DNA from: Methylobacterium jeotgali
GTDB taxonomy: Bacteria; Pseudomonadota; Alphaproteobacteria; Rhizobiales; Beijerinckiaceae
Direction of reading: 5' to 3'
NCBI RefSeq assembly: GCF_022179345.1
Contig: NZ_BPQR01000026.1
Location: 1 to 43,110 of the forward strand
DNA: 43,110 nt
The notes under the pieces: generated by a model
Seen by the model: the letters and a program-made list of their open reading frames with translations, nothing else
Databases searched by the model: none
What the model was told of the DNA's origin: nothing
Position numbers and translations under genes: made by a program
Part shown: in pieces, positions 15,705 through 23,983 of the stretch
How the letters are laid out: each line of letters begins with the position of its first letter
How positions within the stretch are numbered: position 1 is the first letter of the stretch

Positions 15705-17036
15705 TCAGGCCGCCTCCTCCGGCTCCGGCCCCCGCGTGACGTCGAGCCCGCGTCCGAGTCCTTGCGGCGGCCCGACCTCAACCGGCTGGCCCGTGCGGGC
15801 GGCCTCGTAGATCGCCTCCATCAGCACCTGATCCTGAAGGCCTTCCTCGCCGGGCGTGCGCGGGCGGATGTCCTCGATCACGCAGCGGGCGAAATGGTCG
15901 ATCTCCAGGGCGAACTGGTTTTTGGCGCCGAGCACCCGCTCGTCGCTCGACACCGCCTTGCCGTCCCGGTGGCGGACGTAGAGCCGCTGGCCCTCGTAGG
16001 CGAAGGCATTCTCCAGCACGATGTCCGCCGCGGGCGTATGGACGCTCATGCGGCGGGCCTCGTGGATGCCGTAGCTCGTCAGGCACTGCGCCACGAGGCC
16101 GGAGGGGAAGCGCAGGGAGAAGGTGACGCTCTCCTCGACCTCGCGGAACTTCGGGTCGCCCTCCGGCGAGGTGACGTGCGCTTGCACGGAGACCGGCTCC
16201 TCGCCGGTGAGCGCGCGGATGCCGTTGAGGCAGTAGAGCCCGATATCGGGGAGCGCGCCGCCGCCGGCGAGCGCCTTGCGCAGCCGCCACTGCTCCGGCA
16301 GCCCGGAGGTCTGGCCGTTGACCGCCTGGACGAAGCGCGCCTTGCCCATCGTGCCGGAGCGGACGAGGCCGGCGAGAGCGCGGTTGTAGGGCTCGTACTG
16401 GCAGCGATAGGCGATCATGAGCTTCACGCCCGCCTCGCGGCAGGCGGCGACCATCTCCCGCGCCTCGGCGGAGGAGACCGCCATCGGCTTCTCGCAGAGC
16501 ACGTGCTTGCCGGCCTTGGCGGCCGCGAGCACGTCCCGGTGATGAAGGGCGTTCGGCGTGACGACGTAGACCGCCCGCACCCTTCCATCCGACTTCAGCC
16601 GTTCCCAGTCTCCGTATCCGTAGACCGCGTCCTCGGGCAGCCCATGCTGGGCGGCCACGAGCCTTGCCTTCTCGGGGCTTCCCGACATCACCGCCGCGAG
16701 CCGCGCCCGCTTCGATTGTCCGAGCGCCGGCAGGATCTCCTCGAGGCTCAGGCGGCCGAGGCCGACGACGCAGATCCCGACCCGCTTCCCGGGCGGCAGC
16801 GGCGCCGGCGGGGGCGGCGGCGGACGGTCGCCCTCGCCGCGCCAGTTCGGGAAGACCACGCGGCCGCCCTGCACGGCGCCGGTATCGGCGGGCACGGCGG
16901 GGCCGGGCGGTCCGCCCTGTGCGGCGGCACCCCGGCTCGCCATCGCGATCGCCGCCCCCGTCAGGCCGGCGCCGCCGGCCCGCAGCAGCCGGCGCCGTGA
17001 GAGGGCGGTGTCGTCGCGTGAGTCGTTGTCCGGCAT
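15705..17036 (-). CDS. Tat-exported Gfo/Idh/MocA oxidoreductase, glucose-fructose oxidoreductase-like
   Basis: A 443-aa protein. The twin-arginine signal is 'SRRRLLRAGGAGLTGAAIAMASRGAAAQ' at about 13-40. A Pro-rich linker with a run of six prolines (about 72-84) follows. Then comes a Rossmann fold 'VGICVVGLGRLSLEEILPALG', whose G-x-G-x-x pattern binds NAD(P), and the family motif 'CEKPMAV' with the catalytic-region Lys. Zymomonas glucose-fructose oxidoreductase has the same plan: Tat export with tightly bound NADP, transferring hydride between sugars. The substrate here is unknown. It stands alone, 99 bp from the PAP2 gene on the same strand. Confidence 0.85.
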   Translation of the reverse strand: MPDNDSRDDTALSRRRLLRAGGAGLTGAAIAMASRGAAAQGGPPGPAVPADTGAVQGGRVVFPNWRGEGDRPPPPPPAPLPPGKRVGICVVGLGRLSLEEILPALGQSKRARLAAVMSGSPEKARLVAAQHGLPEDAVYGYGDWERLKSDGRVRAVYVVTPNALHHRDVLAAAKAGKHVLCEKPMAVSSAEAREMVAACREAGVKLMIAYRCQYEPYNRALAGLVRSGTMGKARFVQAVNGQTSGLPEQWRLRKALAGGGALPDIGLYCLNGIRALTGEEPVSVQAHVTSPEGDPKFREVEESVTFSLRFPSGLVAQCLTSYGIHEARRMSVHTPAADIVLENAFAYEGQRLYVRHRDGKAVSSDERVLGAKNQFALEIDHFARCVIEDIRPRTPGEEGLQDQVLMEAIYEAARTGQPVEVGPPQGLGRGLDVTRGPEPEEAA

Positions 17037-17135
17037 CGGCAGCCTCGCGGGAGCGTTTCGGGAGGGGATCGTCCCTGGCGAACGCCACCGGCATCGATGG
17101 CGTTCCTGAGGCGCGATGCCGCCCGGCCGCTCGAC

Positions 17136-17897
17136 CTACGGGGGCGGGTCCGGCGCCTCGACCTCGCCCTTGCGCTGGAGCTGAAGGGCCACGAACCAGC
17201 ACAGCGACGCCCAGGCCGCCCCCATGCACCAGCCGGCGACGACGTCGCTCGGCCAGTGGACGCCGAGATAGATCCGGCTCGCCCCGACCAGCAGCGTCAT
17301 GGCCACGCCGATGGTGAGCGCCAGCGCCTTCACCCTCCGCGACGGGTCGATGCGCGCGAGCAGGATCGCCAGGGTCAGGTAGGCCACCGCCGACATCATG
17401 GCGTGGCCGCTCGGGAAGCTCGCGGTGAACACTTCCATGCCGTGGGGCACGAGGTCGGGCCGCGGGCGGGCGTAGAAGCCCTTGAGAAGCGTCGAGACGA
17501 TCTCGCCGCCGCCGACCGCCGCGATCACGAACCATCCGATCCGCTGGCGGCCGGAGAGAATCAGGTAGGCGGCGACCGACACCGTCAGGAAGACGATGGT
17601 GAAGACGCTGCCGAGCCCGGTGATGTCGCGCATCGTCTCCTCGAGCCAGGGCGGCCCGATCGGATCGGAGAGGTCGGCGGGATTGCGCAGGGCGACGAGG
17701 ATCTTGCGGTCGAGCGCCGCCGTCGAGCCCTCGCCGACCTCGTCGGCCAGGTAGAAGAAGCCGTAGCCGAGGGTGCTCGCGACGAGCAGCGCCGCCAGCG
17801 GGCCGATCTCGTTGAGCCGCAGGCGGCGCCAGGCTCCGGCGGCGTGCCCGGCGAGTGCGTGGCCCGGCAGCCTGCTGAGGCGTGAGTGGGCGTCCAT
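17136..17897 (-). CDS. PAP2-family membrane phosphatase
   Basis: A 253-aa integral membrane protein with about six hydrophobic segments. It carries the three phosphatase motifs of the PAP2/type 2 phosphatidic acid phosphatase family: 'KGFYARPRPD' (~144-153), 'PSGHA' (~166-170) and 'SRIYLGVHWPSDV' (~211-223) with the two catalytic histidines. Likely substrates are lipid phosphates such as undecaprenyl pyrophosphate or phosphatidylglycerophosphate; the sequence does not decide. Its ATG overlaps the stop of the upstream phosphoesterase (TGATG), so the two are translationally coupled. Confidence 0.9.
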   Translation of the reverse strand: MDAHSRLSRLPGHALAGHAAGAWRRLRLNEIGPLAALLVASTLGYGFFYLADEVGEGSTAALDRKILVALRNPADLSDPIGPPWLEETMRDITGLGSVFTIVFLTVSVAAYLILSGRQRIGWFVIAAVGGGEIVSTLLKGFYARPRPDLVPHGMEVFTASFPSGHAMMSAVAYLTLAILLARIDPSRRVKALALTIGVAMTLLVGASRIYLGVHWPSDVVAGWCMGAAWASLCWFVALQLQRKGEVEAPDPPP

Positions 17898-18439
17898 CAG
17901 CGGTTCTCCCCGAATCGCAGGCGCCCGCGCGGCTCCCAGGGCCCGCCGAGGTAGCGCCAGAGCAGCAGGGCCGGCGCCGTGAAGCGGAACGGCACGAACT
18001 CCGCCTGCAGGGCCGCGTGAAGCGCGCGGGCCTCGGCCGGATCGACCTTGTTCTGGACCGTGACGTGCGGGCGCCAGCCCTGCGCGTCCTGCGCCGTCAG
18101 CCGCCCCGCGAACAGGCCGGCGATGCGCCCCCGCAGCGCCGCCAGCGCCGGGCTCTCGAGGACGTAGGCGACGCCGCGCCCGGTGAAGCGGACGCCCGTC
18201 ACCGCCACCTCCGGGGGCGCCTCGGCCCGCGCCAGGGCGCTGCCGGCCTCCAGGATGCCGCGCTCGTCCTCGCCGGGCAGGTAATGGAACAGGGTCGCGT
18301 GGGCGGGGATGTGGTTGCGGGCGGCCGGGAAATGCCGCTGCCGCAGGGCATCGAAGCGCGCGAAGGTCCCGGAATCCATCTCCAGGGTCAGGATCAGGGG
18401 CGGCGCCTCGGGAAGCGGAGGGGGTGCGGTGTCGGCCAT
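17897..18439 (-). CDS. 2'-5' RNA ligase / 2H phosphoesterase family protein
   Basis: A 180-aa protein with the two HxTx motifs of the 2H superfamily: 'HATLFHY' and 'HVTVQNKVD'. Family members hydrolyse 2',3'-cyclic phosphates or join RNA ends with 2'-5' bonds. It is closer to short bacterial versions than to full ThpR, and the substrate is unknown. Start taken at ATG18439 (MADTAPPPLP); an upstream extension to 18694 is open but Arg/Pro-rich and would overlap the divergent AlgX-like gene. First gene of a two-gene unit with the PAP2 phosphatase. Confidence 0.82.
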   Translation of the reverse strand: MADTAPPPLPEAPPLILTLEMDSGTFARFDALRQRHFPAARNHIPAHATLFHYLPGEDERGILEAGSALARAEAPPEVAVTGVRFTGRGVAYVLESPALAALRGRIAGLFAGRLTAQDAQGWRPHVTVQNKVDPAEARALHAALQAEFVPFRFTAPALLLWRYLGGPWEPRGRLRFGENR

Positions 18440-18512
18440 GGTGCGCCGGGAAAGATGGCGCCCGAACGGCCGAGTTCCAGCCGTGCCCGGAAATGCTCTA
18501 CAGAGCCCGGCG

Positions 18513-19424
18513 ATGATCGGATGGCGCAAGCGCTGGGGCACGGTCCATGCCGGCCGGGACGGGTGGCTCTTCCTGACGGGAGGGAGCAACCGCGTCATGG
18601 ACCAGTACGGTGGGGGCCTGCGCCGCTGGTGGCACCTGCGCGCCTGGGCGCGGCTGATCGAGGCGCGGGGCCGGCGGGCGGCCCGCTCCGGCATCCGCTG
18701 CCTGCACGTGATCGTGCCCGAGAAGCTCTCGGTCTACGAGGACCTGACGGTCGACCTTCCCTACGATCCCGCCCGCGCCTCGACGCGCCGGCTCGCCCGG
18801 CGGCTCGCCCGCGCGCCGGCCTATCTCGACCTGCTCGGGCCCTTCCGGGCCGCCCGCCACGCGGGGCCGCCCCTCTACCTGAGGACGGACACCCACTGGA
18901 CGCTCGACGGCTGCTACCTCGCCTATACGCAGATCATGCGGGCGCTCGCGGCGGTGCCGCCGCCGGACCTCGCGGAGCGCCCGCGCTTCGAGGCGGAGCG
19001 CCTGATGGATCTCGGCGGCAAGGTGCCGGGCCGGCCGCTGGAGACCGTCGCCCACTGGGACCTCCAGCGCGACGCGGTGCGCGTCCATTCCGGGGCGCTG
19101 GTGGCGGCCTACGAGGCGGAGGGCCGCGCCGAGGCGCTCCATGTCGGCGCCCACGTCGTCTACCGCAACGCGTCGCCCGGCGCCGATCCGCGCCGGGTGG
19201 TGCTGTTCGGCGATTCCTACGCGCATTTCACGCCGATCCTGCTCACCGGCCTGCTGGCGGAGAGCTTCGCGGAGGTGCACTTCGTCTGGTCGGCCAATCT
19301 CGACTGGGACTACATCGAGCGCGTGCGGCCGGACATCCTGCTTTTCGAGCTCGCCGAGCGCTTCCTGGCGCGGCTGCCGCGGGACGACTACAGCGTCGAG
19401 GCGGCCCGGCGCGCGCCGGGCTGA
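18513..19424 (+). CDS. AlgX/AlgJ-like SGNH hydrolase-fold protein
   Basis: A 303-aa protein resembling the SGNH-like domain of AlgX and AlgJ, which O-acetylate alginate. It begins 'VHAGRDGWLFLTGGSN', a typical entry to the domain. The 'DTHW' motif gives Asp126 and His128, and the nucleophile is Ser235 in 'LFGDSYAHF'. No signal peptide or membrane anchor is seen, and no MBOAT acyltransferase or polysaccharide cluster is adjacent, so acetylation of a cell-surface glycan is only a possibility. Start at ATG18513 with little ribosome binding site. It diverges from the 2H phosphoesterase 73 bp away and ends one base before the next minus-strand gene. Confidence 0.75.
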   Translation: MIGWRKRWGTVHAGRDGWLFLTGGSNRVMDQYGGGLRRWWHLRAWARLIEARGRRAARSGIRCLHVIVPEKLSVYEDLTVDLPYDPARASTRRLARRLARAPAYLDLLGPFRAARHAGPPLYLRTDTHWTLDGCYLAYTQIMRALAAVPPPDLAERPRFEAERLMDLGGKVPGRPLETVAHWDLQRDAVRVHSGALVAAYEAEGRAEALHVGAHVVYRNASPGADPRRVVLFGDSYAHFTPILLTGLLAESFAEVHFVWSANLDWDYIERVRPDILLFELAERFLARLPRDDYSVEAARRAPG

Positions 19425-19652
19425 CTACTCCGTGACGTTGCCGATGCGCAGGTCCTCGGCGGCACGGTCGAGATCCATCGCCGCATAGTTCGGCGGCACC
19501 GCCGTGATCGCCAGCGCGGCCACGAGCAGGGCGGCGAGGCCCATCAGCACCAGGGTCGTCTGGTGGGGCCGCTGGCGTCTGGCATGGATGAGGGCGCAGC
19601 CGGCCGTGAACAGCGCCGCCTCGGCGAGGGGGATGCTCAGCGCGATGGCCAT
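19425..19652 (-). CDS. Small two-helix membrane protein, unknown function
   Basis: A 75-aa frame with two hydrophobic segments ('SIPLAEAALFTAGCALI' and 'TTLVLMGLAALLVAALAITAV') separated by a basic loop 'HARRQRPHQ', ending in an acidic tail. ATG19652 follows CCGAGAG. It sits tail-to-tail with the AlgX-like gene with no gap. No family recognised. Confidence 0.6.
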   Translation of the reverse strand: MAIALSIPLAEAALFTAGCALIHARRQRPHQTTLVLMGLAALLVAALAITAVPPNYAAMDLDRAAEDLRIGNVTE

Positions 19653-19829
19653 CTCTCGGGTCCTGTTTCCGAATCCGGTCTGCGGTCTCGACAACGCCGC
19701 CGCGGGTGCAGCGTTCGCATCTCTCAGGTCGTCACGCTTACCGCGGCCGCCGATCTCCGCAAGACCGGCGCCACGACGGTGACGCAACCGTGCCCTCGAC
19801 GCAGCGCAGGCGCGCCTTAGATCGAGCCC

Positions 19830-20306
19830 ATGCGCCCGACCGTCTTCGCCATCGTCCTCCTCTGCGCGTCGCTTCCGCTCGCCGGCCCCGCCGGGGCGCA
19901 GACGGCCGTCAAGCTCCAGGGAACCTGCGAGCGGCTGGTCATCGCCGACCAGGATGCCGGCGCGGCCTGCGACGGGACCCTCTCGAACCTGGTCTCGCGC
20001 AACCGCACGAGCTTCGACTTCACGACGAAGGACGGGCGCAGCCTCAGCTTCTCCGGCAACGGCTTCCAGCAGGAGCGCACCGAGGAGACCGATCCGCTCC
20101 AGCCGATCAACCTCGTCGTCACCGGCAGCCGCACCGGTGAGGGCGTCGCCCAGACCACGGCGCTCGCCATCGGAGCCTGCCGCTTCACCACGCCCGAGCC
20201 CGGCCGCACCGGCATCCTCTGCGAGGCGAAGAGCCCCGACGGCAAGCTCTACGCGGGAAGCTTCAACACCGCCGCGAAGCCGGCAACGGGGGCGACGTCC
20301 CCCTGA
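19830..20306 (+). CDS. Secreted protein of unknown function
   Basis: A 158-aa protein with a signal peptide ('MRPTVFAIVLLCASLPLAGPAGAQ', cleavage probably after AGA or AQ around 22-24). The mature part has four cysteines (in 'GTCERL', 'AACDGT', 'GACRF' and 'ILCEAK') that could pair in the periplasm. The remainder reads as beta-rich, with 'SFDFTTKDGRSLSFSGNG' and 'INLVVTGSRTGEG'. No family recognised. It precedes cnoX by 138 bp on the same strand but is probably separate. Confidence 0.72.
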   Translation: MRPTVFAIVLLCASLPLAGPAGAQTAVKLQGTCERLVIADQDAGAACDGTLSNLVSRNRTSFDFTTKDGRSLSFSGNGFQQERTEETDPLQPINLVVTGSRTGEGVAQTTALAIGACRFTTPEPGRTGILCEAKSPDGKLYAGSFNTAAKPATGATSP

Positions 20307-20444
20307 AGTTCGAGGTCCGGCCAAGCTTCGCCGCCGGGCTGGTCAGGACCGGCCGACGGTACCATGTTACGCAGGCTCTGGGCCGGTGCCCGGACCGGCC
20401 CGAACGCGGCCTGTGAAGAACGGCCCCGCGCCCGCGAGGACAAC

Positions 20445-21356
20445 ATGCTCAACGAAGCCAGCGTATCCGGCTCGCCGGCAGGCGCTCCCGAGGCGGTGAA
20501 GGACGTCACCACCGCGAGCTTCCGCCAGGACGTGATCGCCGAATCGATGAAGCGCCCGGTGCTGGTCGATTTCTGGGCGCCCTGGTGCGGGCCCTGCAAG
20601 CAGCTCGCCCCGGTCATCGAGAAGGCCGTGGCCGCGACGGGCGGCGCGGTCGCCCTCGTCAAGATGAACATCGACGAGCATCCCTCGATCGCAGGCCAGC
20701 TCGGCATCCAGTCGATCCCGGCCGTCGTCGCCTTCGATCGCGGCCAGCCCATCGATGCCTTCATGGGCGCGCAGCCGGAATCGCAGGTGAAGGCCTTCGT
20801 CGAGCGCCTCGCCGGCCCCTCGGGCCCGAGCCAGATCGACACGCTGATGGAGGAGGCCGCCCGCCTCGTCGGCGAGGGCGACCTGCCCGGCGCCTCGGAG
20901 ATCTACGCCGCCGTGCTCGGCCAGGAGCCCGACAACGTCGCGGCGCTCGCCGGCCTCGCCAAGATCCAGCTCGATGCCGGCGAGATCGAGAACGCACGGC
21001 AGGTGCTGGCCATGGTGCCGGAGGCGAAGGCTAACGATCCGGTGCTGGCCGGCGTGCGCGCCGCGCTGGAGCTTGCCGAGCAGGCAGCCTCCCTCGGCGA
21101 TCTCGGCGCCCTCCAGGCGGAGGTCGACCGCAACCCGGACGCGCATCAGGCCCGGTTCGATCTGGCGCTCGGCTTCAATGCCCGCAACGAGCGGGACGCG
21201 GCCGTCGACCAGCTCGTCGAGATCGTGCGCCGCGACCGGACCTGGAACGAGGACGGCGCGCGCAAGCAGCTCCTTCAGTTCTTCGAGGCCTGGGGACCGA
21301 TGGACCCGGCCGCGATCCGCGGACGGCGCAAGCTCTCGACGCTCCTGTTCTCCTGA
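20445..21356 (+). CDS. cnoX: Thioredoxin-TPR co-chaperone, CnoX/YbbN-like
   Basis: A 303-aa protein. Residues ~20-125 are a thioredoxin domain with a full WCGPC active site (Cys48, Cys51). Residues ~130-303 are TPR-like helices ('EAARLVGEGDLPGASEIYAAVLGQEPDNVAALAGLAKIQLD'). E. coli CnoX has lost the second cysteine motif and acts as a holdase that hands substrates to GroEL/DnaK. Alphaproteobacterial versions keep redox activity, and this one should be redox-active too. GAGGA lies 5 nt upstream of ATG20445. It starts a likely three-gene unit with the LON-domain and Trm112-like genes, 25 and 16 bp apart. Confidence 0.88.
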   Translation: MLNEASVSGSPAGAPEAVKDVTTASFRQDVIAESMKRPVLVDFWAPWCGPCKQLAPVIEKAVAATGGAVALVKMNIDEHPSIAGQLGIQSIPAVVAFDRGQPIDAFMGAQPESQVKAFVERLAGPSGPSQIDTLMEEAARLVGEGDLPGASEIYAAVLGQEPDNVAALAGLAKIQLDAGEIENARQVLAMVPEAKANDPVLAGVRAALELAEQAASLGDLGALQAEVDRNPDAHQARFDLALGFNARNERDAAVDQLVEIVRRDRTWNEDGARKQLLQFFEAWGPMDPAAIRGRRKLSTLLFS

Positions 21357-21381
21357 CGGAGCGCGCCCCGAGGGAGGCATC

Positions 21382-22056
21382 ATGAGCACGCATGCGGGCT
21401 ACAAGGGCCCGGCCGACTGCCCGGCAGTGATCCCCGTGTTCCCGCTGCCCGGCGCCCTGCTGCTGCCGCGGGGGCAGATGCCGCTCAACATCTTCGAGCC
21501 GCGCTACCTCGCCATGGTGGACGACGCGCTGCGGGGCGACCGCATCATCGGCATGATCCAGCCGGACGCCGAGGGCGGCGGCGCGCCGATGGCGCCGAAG
21601 CTTTACCGGGTCGGTTGCGCCGGCCGCCTGACCCAGTTCGCGGAGACGGGCGACGGACGCTACCTCATCCAGCTCACCGGAGTCGCCCGCTTTCGCATCG
21701 AGAGCGAGCTGGCGACGACGACCGCCTATCGCCGCTGCCAAGTCTCCTATGACGCCTTCCCGACCGATTTCGAGGCGCGGGCCGGCGAGGAGGCCGTGGA
21801 CCGCGAGGGCGTGCTCGACGCCCTGCGCAAGTTCGTCGATTCGAACGAGCTGAAGGTCGACTGGGCCGGCATCGACGAGGCCCCGAACGAGGCCCTCGTC
21901 AACGCGCTGTGCATGATGAGCCCCTTCGGCGTCCGCGAGAAGCAGGCGATGCTGGAGGCGATGGACCTCAAGACCCGCGCGGAGGTCTTGATCGCGGTCA
22001 CCGAAATGGAGTTGGTGCGCGGCGGCGGCTCGGGCTCCGAGCCGACCCTTCAGTGA
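21382..22056 (+). CDS. LON substrate-binding (N-terminal) domain protein
   Basis: A 224-aa protein containing only the LON N domain: '[34 protein letters not shown]' and '[29 protein letters not shown]'. It lacks the ATPase and protease domains. In Lon proteases this domain recognises unfolded substrates, so a role in protein quality control beside CnoX is plausible but unproven. GGGAGG lies just upstream of ATG21382. Second gene of the cnoX unit. Confidence 0.9.
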   Translation: MSTHAGYKGPADCPAVIPVFPLPGALLLPRGQMPLNIFEPRYLAMVDDALRGDRIIGMIQPDAEGGGAPMAPKLYRVGCAGRLTQFAETGDGRYLIQLTGVARFRIESELATTTAYRRCQVSYDAFPTDFEARAGEEAVDREGVLDALRKFVDSNELKVDWAGIDEAPNEALVNALCMMSPFGVREKQAMLEAMDLKTRAEVLIAVTEMELVRGGGSGSEPTLQ

Positions 22057-22072
22057 CCGGGAGCTGAGAGAG

Positions 22073-22279
22073 ATGTCAGACGAGACCAACCGCCCCGTCG
22101 AGGCGACCCGCGTCGACCCGAAGCTCCTCGAGATCCTGGTCTGTCCCCTGACCAAGGCGACGCTGGAATACGACGCCGATCGCCAGGAGCTGATCAGCCG
22201 CCAGGCCAAGCTCGCCTATCCGATCCGCGACGGCATCCCGATCATGCTGCCGGAGGAGGCGCGCCCGCTCACCGACTGA
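22073..22279 (+). CDS. Trm112 family protein (YcaR-like)
   Basis: A 68-aa protein of the bacterial Trm112/UPF0434 type: '[29 protein letters not shown]' and '[18 protein letters not shown]'. Trm112 proteins are small zinc-ribbon-like activators of methyltransferases; only one of the usual cysteines (in 'VCPLT') is present, so metal binding is doubtful, as in many bacterial members. AGAGAG precedes ATG22073. Last gene of the cnoX unit, converging on the nitrate ABC transporter 16 bp away. Confidence 0.87.
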   Translation: MSDETNRPVEATRVDPKLLEILVCPLTKATLEYDADRQELISRQAKLAYPIRDGIPIMLPEEARPLTD

Positions 22280-22295
22280 GCGGACGCGAACCCGG

Positions 22296-23102
22296 TCAGG
22301 CCGCCACGGCCGGATGCGCGTGGCGGGCGTAGAGGAACTCCAGCACCTCCGCCCGGCAATGGGTGTAGGTCGGGTCCTCGACGAGCTCCAGGCGCTTGCG
22401 CGGCCGGGCGAGCGGCACCGGCAGGATCTCGCCGATGGTCGCGGCGGGCCCGTTCGTCATCATCACGATGCGGTCGGAGAGCAGCACGGCCTCGTCCACG
22501 TCGTGGGTGATCATGATGACGGTGTTCCGCAGCCGCACCTGGATCTCCATGAGCTGATCCTGGAGATGGGCGCGGGTCAGCGCGTCGAGCGCCCCGAACG
22601 GCTCGTCCATGAGCAGCACTGTCGGCTCCATGGCGAGCGCCCGGGCGATGCCGACGCGCTGCTTCATGCCGCCGGAGATCTCGTGCGGGCGCTTGTCGGC
22701 GGCGTGCATCATGTTCACGAGCGCGAGGTTGTGCTCGATCCAGGCGGCGCGCTCCGCGCGGCTCTTCTTGCCGGCGAGCACCTTGTCGACGGCGAGCGCC
22801 ACGTTCTCGCGCACCGTCAGCCAGGGCAGCAGCGAGTGGTTCTGGAACACCACTGCCCGCTCCGGGCCGGGGCTCGACACCTCCTTGCCGTCGAGGAGGA
22901 CGGCGCCGGTCGAGGCCTTAAGCAGCCCGGCGACGATGTTGAGGACCGTCGACTTGCCGCAGCCCGAATGGCCGATGATCGAGACGAACTCGCCCTTCGA
23001 TATCTTGAGGTTCACGTCCCGCAGCACCTCGCTGGTGCGGCCGCCGCGGGTGAAGCTGATGCCGACCTGCGAGAGGTCGAGATGGGCGGGGGATGCCGTC
23101 AT
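22296..23102 (-). CDS. nrtD: Nitrate/sulfonate-type ABC transporter ATP-binding protein
   Basis: A 268-aa ATPase energising uptake through the adjacent permease. Walker A is 'GHSGCGKST', the signature is 'ISGGMKQRVGIARAL', Walker B is 'VLLMDEPFGALD' and the switch His is in 'MITHDVDEAVLLSDRI'. The sequence belongs to the NrtD/TauB/SsuB group. It carries no extra NrtA-like C-terminal regulatory domain (as NrtC does). Start at ATG23102 with GGGAGAG upstream, 11 bp after the permease stop. The gene symbol follows the NrtA-like binding protein in the same operon. Confidence 0.85.
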   Translation of the reverse strand: MTASPAHLDLSQVGISFTRGGRTSEVLRDVNLKISKGEFVSIIGHSGCGKSTVLNIVAGLLKASTGAVLLDGKEVSSPGPERAVVFQNHSLLPWLTVRENVALAVDKVLAGKKSRAERAAWIEHNLALVNMMHAADKRPHEISGGMKQRVGIARALAMEPTVLLMDEPFGALDALTRAHLQDQLMEIQVRLRNTVIMITHDVDEAVLLSDRIVMMTNGPAATIGEILPVPLARPRKRLELVEDPTYTHCRAEVLEFLYARHAHPAVAA

Positions 23103-23113
23103 GATGCTCTCCC

Positions 23114-23983
23114 TCAGGCTGCGCTGGTGCCGCGGGTGACGAGGCGGCCGAGGCCGGCCACCACGCGGTCGAGGAGGAAGCCGATCGCGCCGACATAGAC
23201 GAGCGCGACGATGATCTCGGAGATGTGCGAGGAGTTCCAGGCGTCCCAGATGAAGAACCCGATGCCGACGCCGCCGATCAGCATCTCCGCCGCGACGATC
23301 GCGAGCCAGGACAGGCCTACGCCGATGCGCAGCCCGGTGAAGATGTAGGGCGCGGCCGACGGCAGCATGATCTTCCAGAAGAACTCGATCGGGTTCAGCC
23401 GCACCACCGCGGCGACGTTGCGGTAGTCCTGCGGGATGTTGCGGATGCCGACTGCGGTGTTGATGATGATCGGCCAGACCGAGGTGATGAAGATCACGAA
23501 GATCGCCGAGGGCTGGCCGTCGCGGAAGGCGGCGAGCGACAGCGGCAGCCAGGCGAGCGGCGGGATCGTGCGCAGCACCTGGAAGATCGGGTCGAGGCCG
23601 CGCATCGCCCATTCCGACTGCCCGACGAGGGTGCCGAGCAGGATGCCGACCACGGTGGCGATGGCGAAGCCCACCGCCACGCGCTTCAGGCTCGCCAGGA
23701 TGTGCCAGAACAGCCCCTTGTCGGTGCCGCCGTTGTCGAAGAACGGGTTGGCGATGACGTCCCAGGCGTCGGTCAGCACCCGCGAAGGGGCGGGCAGGCC
23801 GGCGCCCGGCCGGTTGCAGGCAAGCTCCCAGAACAGCAGGAACAGGGCGAGGACCACGACCGGGGGAACGATCCGGGCAAGGACGCCCCTGATCCGGGCC
23901 ATGGTGACGAGCGGGGCGCGGGCCGGCTTGGCGGCGGCTTCGCTGCGGGCGGTGCCGAGGGTGGCGGCGGGACTGGCGGCCAT
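23114..23983 (-). CDS. nrtB: Nitrate-type ABC transporter permease
   Basis: A 289-aa inner-membrane protein of the BPD_transp_1 fold with about six transmembrane segments. The ATPase-contact (EAA) loop is around 'DYRNVAAVVRLNPIEFFWKIMLPSAAPYIFTGLRIG'. It also has 'FQVLRTIPPLAWLPLSLAAF', typical of the NrtB/SsuC/TauC permeases. One permease gene suggests a homodimer. Its ATG overlaps the binding-protein stop as TGATG. Confidence 0.87.
   Translation of the reverse strand: MAASPAATLGTARSEAAAKPARAPLVTMARIRGVLARIVPPVVVLALFLLFWELACNRPGAGLPAPSRVLTDAWDVIANPFFDNGGTDKGLFWHILASLKRVAVGFAIATVVGILLGTLVGQSEWAMRGLDPIFQVLRTIPPLAWLPLSLAAFRDGQPSAIFVIFITSVWPIIINTAVGIRNIPQDYRNVAAVVRLNPIEFFWKIMLPSAAPYIFTGLRIGVGLSWLAIVAAEMLIGGVGIGFFIWDAWNSSHISEIIVALVYVGAIGFLLDRVVAGLGRLVTRGTSAA

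Noticed and set aside
22296..23612. 438-codon frame extending the ABC ATPase upstream
   Set aside because: The extension overlaps the permease in another frame and is Arg/His-rich; the family start is MTASPAHLDLSQVG at 23102.
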